Shown: positions 14,301-26,300 of the stretch, piece after piece
How positions within the stretch are numbered: position 1 is the first letter of the stretch
Layout of the letters: the number at the start of each line of letters is the position of its first letter
Source of the DNA: Budorcas taxicolor
Taxonomy: Eukaryota; Chordata; Mammalia; Artiodactyla; Bovidae
Assembly: GCF_023091745.1 (NCBI RefSeq)
Contig: NC_068926.1
Span: 70,182,001 to 70,246,000, forward strand
Direction of reading: 5' to 3'
DNA: 64,000 nucleotides
The notes under the pieces: generated by a model
The model's database searches: none
Told to the model about the DNA's origin: nothing
Seen by the model: only the letters and a program-made list of their open reading frames with translations
Program-made: the position numbers and the translations under genes

Positions 14301-17300
14301 TGGTGGTTTTGGATCCTGAATTTTAAATCAGTATACCTGGGCTCATATACATCTTTATTAATTAACCATTATAGTCAACACATTTTTGCCAACAAGAAAT
14401 GAGTTTATTCCTATGGCACAAAAAGCCATGCTTCAGGATTTGATAAACTCTTGGAAAGCATTTTCTGTGTCCTCCTCGTTATGGAAGCATTTTCCCTGCA
14501 AAAGGTTGAGATGCTTGAAGAAGTGGTAGTTGATTGGCAAGAGGTCAGGTGAATCTGGCGGATGAGGCAGAACTTAGGACCCGGTTTGTTCAACTTTTGA
14601 AGCCTTGATCGTGCGACGTGCAGTCAGGTGTTGTTGCTGAGAAGAATTGGACCGTTTCTGTTGACCAGTGCCGGCTGCAGGCGTTGCGGTTTTCGGTGCA
14701 TCTTGATTTGCTGAGTGTATTTCTCAGATGTGATGGTTTCACTGGGACTCAGAAAGCTTTAGTGGATCCGATGGGCAGCAGACCAGCAACCAGTGGCCGT
14801 GGCCCCGTTTCTGATGCAGGTTTGGCCTAGGGAAGCCTGCGGAGCTGCTGCTCCGTCCAGCCACTGAGCTGGTCATCAGCACTTGCCACATGAAGTCCAT
14901 TTTCTGTCACACGTTTCAGTCCCATTGAGAAGTGGCTCATTGTTGCTGCGTGGAATAAGAGAAGGCAGCACTTCAGAATGACGAGTTGTTTGATTTCCGG
15001 TCAGCTCATGAGGCACCCACTTAATCGAGCTTTTTCACCTTTCCAGTTTGCTTCAAATGCCAAATAACTAATTTAGAATGGTTGATGTTGAGTTCTTTGC
15101 CAACTTCTCGTATAGTTGTAGGAGATCAGCTTTGATGATCCTCTCAACTGCTGCTGCTAAGTCGCTTCAGTCGTGTCCGACTCTGTGCGACCCCATAGAC
15201 GAGAGCCCACCAGGCTCCGCCATCCCTGGGATTCTCCAGGCAAGAGTACTGGAGTGGGTTGCCGTTGCCTTCTCTGGATCCTCTCACCTGGTTGTTGCCA
15301 ACTTCCAATGGCCAGCCACTGTGCTCCTCATCTTCAAGGCTCTTGTCTCCTTTGCAATACTTCTTAAACCACCACTGCTCTGTACGTTCCTTAGCAGCTT
15401 CTGACCCAAATGAGTTGTTGATGTTGCGAGCTGTCTCCACTGCATTGCTACCCATTTTGAACTTGAATAAGAAAACTGCTCGAATTTGTTTTTTGTCTAA
15501 CAGCATTTCCATAGTCCAAAGTAAATATAAACAGCAAGTAATAGGTCATTAGGGAAAAAATAAAGCAAGAAATGCACATTAAATTGATGTATAGCATAAT
15601 CACATTTAAGAATGTATTCCAAAAAAAAAAAAAAGAATGTATTCCAGTATCAAGTGGCAAAGTTCAACAATGGAAAACCACAGTCACTTTTGCACCAAAC
15701 TAATAGAAGATCCTGAGTGCTACAGCTAAGACTTGGCGCAGCCAAATATGAAATAATTATTTATTTATTTATTTAAGTAATTATTTAAAAATAAGCAGCA
15801 CAATGGAGAGACTGAACTTACAAAGCAGTCATAACTAGTGAAAAAGGACCACTGGCTGCTGTGCTAAGAACAGACCACGGAAAATCAAATATAAAAGCAG
15901 GGAGGACAGTTAGGAAGCGATTACAAAGTTCCAGGCGAGATTCTGGGCCAAGATGAAAGCAAGATGATGTTGGATTCTGAATATGTTTTCAAGGAATTGC
16001 CAGCAGGGTTTGCTACTGGATAGATAAGGAGTGAACCTTCAGAGAAGAAGTCTGAGAGGATTCCCAGGTGCTTCACTGCTCCCAGTTGCTCTCCACTGAG
16101 ATAGGGAAGGGGAGGGGAGGGAGAGGCAGGGTTGTGCGGGAGGATGGGGAGGGGCTGCATCCTGAGCTCCGTAACTTCAGCCTGATGGGCCTTTCACGTG
16201 ACCATGAGGGGCAGTCGGGGAGGAGCTGGCTGGGTATGTGTGGAGTGTTGCGTCCACACCAGAGAGGTAAACTCGGGAGTCCTCAGCACACAGGTTTCAT
16301 TTGGAGCCACGAGATGGTGAAAGCACAGAGGGAGTGGGTGTAGCCAGTGGCACTGAGCCTGCCGTCGGTGGTGGAAGAGAGGAGAGGCGGAGGCAAGGAG
16401 GCCGGGTGGAGACGATGAGCTGTGTCAGACGCTTCTGGCCGCCAAGGACTGCGGTTTGGCCTTTGGATTGAACAACGTGGAGGTCATCGACGCCCTCGAT
16501 AAGAGCAGTCTCAGTGAACCCAAGGAGGAGAGGATCTCCCTGCTTATTGCGGGAGGAGAAGAGAGAAAGTAGACAGCCCTTCTGAAGAGTTTGGAAAGGA
16601 AAGGAGAGAGCACTTAGGTGTTGGTGGGTGGCCGATGGGTGGTTGGTTTGAGGATGACTGATCTATTCTCTTCCGGAAGTGTTTGTGTGACCATAATCTT
16701 TTAAAATTCTATCTATGGACAGGTCTTTGTTGCTGCGCCCGAGCTCTCTCTCGTTACAGTGCTTGGGCTTCCCGCTGTGGCGGCTTCTCTTGTTGCAGAG
16801 CATGAGCTCTAGGCATGTGGGCCCAGGAGCAGGCTTAGTTGCCCCGAGGCTTGTGGTAGCTTCCTGGACCAGAGATCAGACCTTTGTCCCCTGCATTGGC
16901 AGGCAGATTCTTAATTACTGGACCAAGAGTGAAGTCTAGTGCCACACTAGTCTGCAACTTTTGCCCTCAGCTTTTTAATTTTGACAAGTACCAAATCACA
17001 GAAAAGCTGGATACTGGCTTCTCTTCACCAGGTTAACCCATCCTTAGGATCTTCCCACACTTGCTTTCCCAAGTGTATCGGTGTATTTCTTGTATTTTCT
17101 GAGTCACTTTAAAGTTGCAGACGTCAAGTTTAACCCTGAGTGAAAGTGAAAGTCACTCAGTCGTGTCCAACTGTGTGTGACCCCATGGACTCATACAGTT
17201 TATGGAATTCTGTAGGCCAGAATACTGGAGTGGGTAGCCTATCCCTTCTCCAGAGGATCTTCCTGACCCAGGAATAGAACCAGGGTCTCTTGTGTTGCAG

Positions 17301-20300
17301 GTGAATTCTTTACCAACTGAGCTATCAGGGAAGCCCCCACCCTGAATACTTCAGCTCATACCTCCTAAAACAAGGATGTTTTCTTATACAACCACATCCA
17401 TCTAAGAAGTGTAGTGTTGATATGATAGTGTCGAGACTACAGTTTGTCTTGCAGCTGTACACTGTTGCTCTTTTACTGTCAGATCCAGGGCCCAGTCAGA
17501 GGTCACCCATTGCTTTTGGTTGCCACATTCCCAAAGGGAGAAATAACAGCACGTTTGAATGCTGGTTTTAAAAATCTAGCAGAGCAAAAGCTGATGACGC
17601 AGGAAGGGAATGGGGGTAATTGCCAGAGTGATACACTTGAGAAGGTGAGAGAAGATGGGCAGGGTGGGGGTGACCTTTGTTGGGAGTGTGGAGAGAAGGA
17701 AGAGCCCCTGGGGGATGTGTGGAAGCTTGAGAAAATTGTCTTTTGATTGCTTTCATTTTCTTGGCAAAATAGAAAAAATGGTATTCAGATGAGAGGAAGG
17801 AAGGGAGAAGGGATGTCACAGGTTTACAGAGGTATGAAGGCATAAAAGAAGGTATCAAGTCATCTATGGCAGTTACCTTCAGAGTAGGGCAGGAGTATTG
17901 CTGGGTGTGCGTGAAGGCTTTCCCAAGGGTGCCCGTTGATGGATAATCTTAAGGGAATCCGTCTGCAGACCCTCGGTTTCTATAGGTCCATGTCCTGGGG
18001 ACTCACGTGCTGAGAAAGGGCCTCGACCGTAGGCTTCCTCCCTCTTTGGAAGAAAAGACAGAGCCTCACCTGTTCCAGATCTGAATTAATTTTACCACCC
18101 CTTGGACTGTCCCAGCTTGTCATTCCTCTTCTTTTTTCCCCTTAATCCAGGAAAGAATGGCTTTCTCCAGTTGCGCTGAGCAGGGGCCCTCCTCAGTTGT
18201 AGTGCACGGACTTCTCGGTTCGGTGGCTTCTCTTGCTGCAGAGCCTGGACTCTAGGCCTGTGGGCCTCTGGAGTTGCAGCACACAGCCTTCAGCCCCTGT
18301 GGCCCCCGGGCTCGAGAGCACAGCTTTAGTACTGGTGGCGCACAAGCTTGGTTGCCCTGAGGCGTGTGGAATCTTCCCCAGCCAGGGATCGAGCTGTGTC
18401 TCCCACATTGGCAGGCGGATTCTTTACCACCGGACCTCCAGGGAAGTCCCAGAATGCCCTTCTCAAAGATCCTCTCACCCCACATCCCCATCTCTTACGG
18501 TCCTGCTTTGGAATCGCCACTTCCTCGTTTTCTGAGTTCTCCCTTTCCAGCGTGTGGGTTTCTCTTTCCCCTCACCTGTATTTCACCTCTGGTTTCCTGC
18601 CTCCCTTAATGGTTGTCTTTTCTCTGGTTTTCAGGCTTGGTCACGGTGGCAGGAGCAGCTCCTCTTTGTCTGGAGGGAGAGAAGGAAGACGGTCTCCGCA
18701 GTGAAACACCTTCAGCGCCGGCAGCAGTGGAGAGCCCTCAGGGCCTGGCTTGAGTACCTGCAGCTGCGCAGAGAGAAGAGGCTGCAGAACCGTGAGTCCT
18801 GGGCACCAGGGGCAGAGGGAGGGTCGCCATGCCCACGGCTGCCAGGGGCGGTCATGTACTAACGGGGGGTGGTAACAGTCACACCACAGATTCTGAAAGA
18901 AGAGACCGAGGACAGGACAGCATCCTTGACTCCTGTTTAAGTTATTTCCTCTGTGTGTTTTTTTTCAATGTTTTATTCCGTTTTTTTCCTTTATTATTGT
19001 TTTTTATTGAATGAAAGAGTCTTTACATTCTATAGAGCCTTTCAGTTTTCAGAAGTTGCGCACACATAATTTCGTATAATCCCATAACAGGCCCCCTCCC
19101 CGCTGGCAGCCACTAGTCTGCCCCCACACAGCCGAGTCCGCTGCTTTTTCCCTTGATTTGCTAGTCTGTTGTGTTTTTAGATCCCACGCACAGGTGACTT
19201 CTTACAGTATCTGTTGTGTCTGACTTGTTTTTGCAGTGGCGTTTTGTGTCCTCTTCCCCTCAAGGGACTGGCGTTCTCCAGAAGGGGCTCCTGTTCAGTG
19301 TATTTAATTCAGTAGGATTTTAATTATGCTATAAGTAGTGCGATTATTATGATTAGTATGATATGTACAGTTTTGTATCTTGTTTTTTCCATTCAACTAA
19401 TCGATGCTTTCCTGTCTTTAAGTTATTTTTAATAAGAATTTGTGTGTGTGTGTGGACGATTTTTAAAGTGGTTGCATCTGTTACGGTATTGCTTCTGCTT
19501 TATGTTTTGGTTTTTTTGGCCACGAGGCACGTGAGATCTTAGCTGCCCAACCAGGGATTGAACCTACATCCCCTGAATTGGAAAGGTGAAGTCTGTTTTC
19601 TTTTAAACTTTTTATTTCATTATGAACAACATTATGATAGTTTCAGGTGGGAACTCAGCCATACATACACATGTATCCATTCTCGCCCAAACTCGCCTCC
19701 CATCCAGGCTGCCAGGTAACATTGAGCAGAGTTCCTTGTGTTATACAGTAGGTCCTTGCTGATTATCCTTTTAAAATGCAGCAGTGTGTACATATCCATC
19801 CCAGACTTCCTAGCTATCCAGAAGACGAAGTCGTAACCACTGGACCACCAAGGAAATCCCATACATTTTTTTTTTTTAATGACCGTGTTTTACGGAGGGG
19901 GGCGGCTTACCTTAATCTACTCAGTCATTCTTCTATTAATGGATATCTGGGGGACTCCGTGGGAGTCCAGCGTTAGAATGCCACGCTGTTACTGCTGAGG
20001 CCGAGGGCTTGATCCCTGGGTGGGGAACTAAACTCCCGTAAGCTGTGTGGTGTGGCCAAAAAAAGAGGAAACAGATATTTGGATTGTTTGTCCCTCATTA
20101 TGCAGATGCATGATTTATGATGTTGAGTGTTCTGAGCACTATCCTGATGGTTTAGTTTTCCCACAGTAGGTCAGAAGTAACGATAAATTGGTCATGAAGG
20201 CCAGTACTTTTTGACCTTCAGTTTCTCGAGCCCACATGGAAGTCCTGGCTGCAGGGTTAGGCTCCCCTGCTTTCCCCAGGCCTCCCTGCAGGATTCCTAG

Positions 20301-23300
20301 CCTCCCAGCACTGTCTCTTGGGAGAGCTGATGTGCCCACTTGAAAATAGTGATGAGGGGCCTACTGTCTGGATGCCCAAGCCTGGAAGTTCAATGAAGGC
20401 ATGAAGCTATTTAGTGATGAGTTGCAGACTAGTACATGCCTCCACCTAAGGCATTCTCATCCCAGGACCAATGCCCTCCCCTCTCTGGCCTTAAGCTCAT
20501 CAGGCCATTAGCTAATTAGTCTTAAAAGGAGATGGAGCTGGCGGCCTGTATCAGCCTGGCTGACGGCTCACAGAAGCCTCTGCCAGCATGTCGACCGAGT
20601 CGTGTGTCACTGACTCGTTCCCTGGAGTCCCGAAACGCGGGTATAGAGGCAGGAGTGAAACGGGGTTTTCTTTAGAGGCAGCTGTCCCCGTTCCTGCTCC
20701 TTGGTCACTAACCAGGAGCTTCAGTCCTTTGACAGAATCCTTTTCTCTTTCCTTGGAGAGCAGAACTGTAGCTAAGGAATCCATAGTAACCCTCCCCTGT
20801 TCAAAACCCTTCTTTCCCAACATTCTCTGTGGAGCAGCAGCCTGGAATTGCAGCTGTGTGCCAGTGGTGGGTTTCAGCCCATCCTAGAGAAGCCTCCAGC
20901 TCGTGGTCCAGCCTCGACGGGGCAGCACTGAAGCTCCTCTCTCTGTTGCAGAGATGGCCGAGCGAGTCCAGTGCACCACCCTGCTCCAGATGCACTTCTG
21001 TGCCTGGCGGCGCGCCTGGGCGCGGAGGGAGAGCCTGCACGCCCACCACGCGCGGGTGGAGGGCCTGGCCAGGAGGACGCTGCTGCGGAGGGCCTTGGCG
21101 CACTGGAAACACTGTATCCTTTGCGTTCCCCAGGCCTGTCCTCAGGCCCAGCCAAGACAGTGAGAGCCCGGCAGCCTGTAAGACAGTCCGGAGACACGTG
21201 GGACACAGCTGCCCAGCAGTTTCGGGCAGTCCTGATCTCTGGTCGGCTGTTTTTAAAAAAATTTTGTTCCATTCTGGGAATACTCATACAAAAGAGTGCG
21301 TATAGCAGACATTTGTAATTTAAAGAATAATCGTAAAATGAGCACAGCTCGGTAGAACATCGCGCACACCCCAGTTCACTCCTCGCTGACGGTATTCCCT
21401 TTCCTCCCCCTCAGAAGCATTCCCACTGCTCCGATTTTCTTATCGTTTCATCCTTTTCTTCCTGCCCATTAGATGGTGGGAATAGCCATGCCATTTCTGC
21501 TTCAGAAATTTGTTTCATTCCACTTCTGTTTCAGGAAGCCTTCTGTCCTTGGCGGCCTTGTTACGATCCCAGCTTCCGTTCATTGAGCTGTTGCTACGTG
21601 CAGACACTGTGATGATCCCCTTAATCCTCATAGCAGCCCTGTGGAGTGGGTGTCACCATCTCCATCTCACAGATGAGGAAGCGGAGTCGGGGATGCTAAG
21701 TGATTTTCACTCTCATTGGCAGCGCCAGGCTTCTGACTCCAGTGCACTTTCTTAATCCCCCCCTTGCCACAGTCTGTGCCCAGGCTTGGGGTTTGGACTG
21801 CCCTGGGTGTTCACTCACGTTTTCGTTTGTTCACTGAACTCTTGTTTTAAACTCCTGCCCAAGTTCTGGAATACAGGGAAACCTAGAGACTTAACAGTAG
21901 CTCATTGTCAACTGGGGAAAACAGACATGAAAACCAGTCTGCAAATGTGGCATGAGAAGTACTGTCATAAAGGTTTGTATTAAGTCCTGCTAGAGCTGCT
22001 GTGGAGACCTAGCCGAGGAGGTAATTGATGTTTGAGCTGAATTCAAGCCTTGTGGGCTGACATGTTCTCCCAGCAGGGGAATCGGAAGAGGCGGTTCAGG
22101 TGTAGGGAATGGCATTTACGCAGGCGTGGATGCGGAAGAGCCCCAGGGGTGGCGATGAGGGTCTGCACTCTGTTGTGGGGTGCTGGGGCAGGCAGACACA
22201 GGCTGGGGACCGGCTCGTGGGGCCCTTGTGTGGGTGGTCAGGAATCTGGGCTTCATCCCGGGACACTGAGGACCCCCTGCAGGCTTCTGAGACGTGATGC
22301 AGCAGGTCTGTGCTTTCCGAAGGACGATGCTCGATGGTGGGAGTGAAGCTGGCACAGGGGGCCCAGTCTGGTGCACAGCCCAGGGCTGGGGGTGGGGACA
22401 ACGCGGAGACAAGGAGGGGAGCAGATGGACTTGGCAGCTGAGAGATGGAGGGGTAGGAGGAGAAAAGGATTGAAAATAACTCCAAGGGTTTTAGCTCAGA
22501 CATCTGACCGGATTGTGCTGCCAAAACAGAGAGTGCGGGAGTCTCAGGTTCTGCTGAGATTTTGAAATGTTTACTCCGGCTGGTAGCAGTTTATCTCAAC
22601 TATTTTTTCCCCGCATGGAGCAGGCATCAGAGGGGAAAAAGGCAGATAAATAACTCACATGATGGTTCCCCTCAATCCTCTCTTCCTGGGTCATCAGGCG
22701 AGACGAGGTGGACACCAGCCCTCCTGGCTCGCCCATTGTCACCTGCAGCCAGGACCCTTGGGACGGGTCACTGGGGTTGCACCGGGCTGGGGCGGGGCCA
22801 TGTCGAGATGAGAAGCCTTGACTCGGGCAGACACGCTGCTGTGCACAGAGGAAGCTGAGCGGTGGAAGGCGGCAGGAGAACACCACAGGCGCGGCCTGCT
22901 GGTAAGGGCACCGCGGCCATGCTCGGGCATCCCTCCTTGGGGGGCCCAACCCACGTCATGCTCTTTAAGTGCATCTGGTTGTGTGGTTGCCATTCGTCAT
23001 GGAAGTCCCCTTCATTGTCATGTCCTGATTTTAATTGTGGATCAGAGACGGCGATGGTGTGGGGTCAGAAGTGCTGGGAGCTGCAGGGCAGCCTTAGAAG
23101 CGATCTAGTCCTGGGATATCCACACTTTAGGCCCCTCTTTAAATGGTGGAGGCCTAGTCTTGAAAAGCAATCCAAGTTGAGGTGTGGTGGATGAAGCCAG
23201 GTCTGGGAATAGTGCCCATTTTGCCGGCTGCTCTCCCCCACCCTCACCACACGAGGTGGCCTCCAGACACTGTCAGGAGCCTTTGGGGGCCCACAGATCA

Positions 23301-26300
23301 CTCTGTGAAAACCCCTAGGTGCTTCTTCTCAGTCTCAGAGAACTGAAGCCAGCCTGTGGAGCATGGGCTCTGCTTAGTCACGCATGAAGCGTTTGGACGG
23401 AGCTGGAGCCAGGCCAGCATGGCTTGCCCCTGTCCCCCCACCTCAGTCACCAAAGATTACTTCTTTCCTTCTGCTCTACTCTGCACAGCTGCGTTTGCAG
23501 TTGTGTAAATAGACAGGATTGCCAAGAGGAATAGCAACAACTGCAGACACACAGGCAATACCACCCTACTGACAGAAAGCAAAGAGGAACTAAAGAGCCT
23601 TTTGATGAAGGTGGAAGAAGAGGGTGAAAAAGCGGGCTTAGAACTCAGCATTCAGAACACAAATATTGTGGCATCTGATCCTATCACTTCGTGGCAAACA
23701 GATGAGGAAACAATGGAAATAGTGATAGACTTTATTTGGGGGAGCTCTAAAATCACTGTGGCTGGTGACTGCTGCCATGAAATTAAAAGTCACTTACTCC
23801 TTAAAGAAAATCTTCAACTGAGATAACATATTAAAGAAAAGAGATAGCATATTAAGAAAAGCTGACAATCCAAGGTAGCATATTAAAAAATAGAGACATC
23901 AATTTCCCAGCCAAGGTCCATCTAGGCAGACCTATGGTTTTTCCAGTAGTCATGTACAGATACGACAGTTGGACCATAAAGAAGGCTGAGCGCCGAAGAA
24001 TTGATGCTTTCGAACTGTGGTGCTGGAGAAGACTCTTGAGAGTTCCTTGGGCTGCAGGGAGATCAAACCAGTCTATCCTAAAGGAAATGAACCCTCAGTA
24101 TTCATTAGAAGGACTAATGCTGAAGCTTGAATACTTCAGCCACGTGATGTGAAGAACTGACTCATTGGAAAAGACCCTGATGCTGGGAAAGATTGAAGGC
24201 AGGAGGAGAAGGGGGCGACAGAGGACGAGATGTTTGTTTGGATGGCATCAGTGACTCAGTGGACATGAATTTAGCAAACTGCGGGAGATAGTGAAGGACA
24301 GGGAAGCCTGGTGTGCTGCAGTCATGGGGTCACAAAGAGTCGAACATGACTTAGCAACTGAACCATGTGTACACGTTGACCCCACATGGTAAAAAAAAAA
24401 AAAAAAAGTAAACCCACCATAAGCTGAAAGTCTGTCTCTTTTCTGAGAGGCAGTGGTTATATTTTGACCTTTGTCTGATGTTTCTGTGTGAGTCACAGGG
24501 ACTTCTCCTGGTCAGAGGTGAGGGTGATTTGTTCTTGTGTGTGCAGTACCTTCGGGCAACAGGGAGTGTTTATTAAAGTGCCCACTGTGTGGGCTGGCTT
24601 GCATCAGACTCCCAATGGAATCTCAAAGCAGAGAAACACTGTTTGGGACCCGGGAGCATCTGTGAACAGCCATGGCTGAGCTTTTCACCACCTTCTCCGG
24701 CATCAAGCTTACTGTTACAGGCACACTGTTGACTGTGTCCATTCTTTTCACAGCATTTTTGCTTTAAAGCCCTGAAAGACAACGTGATCCATGCCCGTCT
24801 TCAACGGATAAGAAGGAATCTTGCTCACCAACAGCATGATGTCATGGTGAGGCCCTCTTCTGTACCAAGACACTTCTGATGGCCCTTCTTTCCCTCTTTT
24901 TTTTAACCTTTGTGCTTAGAGGTTTGTTCAGATCTTGAGACTCCAAAACCTTCAGGTCCATATTCTTCAGTGATCTGTACCACAGGATAGAGAAACTCTT
25001 GTTTTTCTCTTATGTGATGCCTTTTTTTTTATCTGTTTGCTTAAAAAAAAAAAAAAATGGTAGTTGAATCGGAGGCCAAGCACTGTGGATTCAGCCTGGA
25101 CCTGGGGAATATACTCTGAAGTCCTGCATTCCAGGGACTTTGGCACTGCTTGCACCGTGTCGTCTTCAGTGGTTAATTCTCCTGAGGGTAACCAGCATTC
25201 TACCTTCATTTGTCAGTTGTGCTTCTGGGCGTAGAAGGGGGTTTTCTAATTGTGAAAGTATTCAAATGTACAGAAAAAATATAAAAAATAGTATAATAAA
25301 CCTCAGTTTACCATTTAAGGTTAACAGTTGCTTTTTTTTTCCTGAGTCATTTCAAAGTAAATTACAGATGTTATGACACTTTACATCTAAACATTTCAGT
25401 CTGCATTGCCCCCAAATGAGAACATTTTGCTCTATAACCACAATATCATTATCATCCCTAACAAAACGAATAGCAATGCTCTAATATTAACCAGTGTGTG
25501 CTCACTCAGTCATGTCCAACTCTTTGCAACTCCTTGGACTGTAGCCTGCCAGGCTCCTCTGTCCATGGGATTTTCCAGGCAAGAATACTGGAGTGGGTTG
25601 CCATTTCTTAACTGCAGGGGATCTTCCCAACCCAGGGATCGAACCTGTAGCTCTTGCATCGGCAGAATTCTTTACCACTACCACCACCTGAGAAGCCCAG
25701 TATTAACCAATACCAAGCACATATTCAAATTCAGTTGCCCCTGACCCAAATGTGTTTATACTTGTTTTTTTACAAGCCAGGATGCAATTAAAAATTGATG
25801 ACTTACTACATTGGGTTATGTCTCTTAAGACTCTAGTAAATCAATAAGCTTCTCCCACCCTCCATTTCTTTTGTTTAACATGTTAATTTTTTAATTGTGG
25901 TAAAACACACAGAATTTATCATCTGGACCATTAAGTGTACAGTTCAGGGGCATTAAGGACATTAACGTCACTGTGCAGCTATCGTCCATCTCCAGAATCC
26001 TTTCATCCTGCAGAACCAAAACAATAAACCCCAGTCTCCTCCACCTCCCCCAGCCCCTGGCAACCACTGCTTTCCTTCTTGTCTCTGTGAATTTGACTGT
26101 TCCGGGTACCTCATATTTATAGAACTTTGCCCTTTTGTGACTGGCTCATTTCACTTAGCATAACGTATGTATTTTTAATGACATTGACTTTTTGAAAGGG
26201 AAGACCAGTTTTTTGTACAGTCTTCCTATTCTCCATTTTTCTGTGTACTTTTGATGTCATTTGATTTCCCTTTTTCCTATGTAGCTCTTATGAACTGGAA

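Noticed and set aside
22050..22565. Possible extra SFI1 exon in open frames here
   Set aside because: Exons 5 and 6 join in phase without it, and the translated frames lack Trp repeats.
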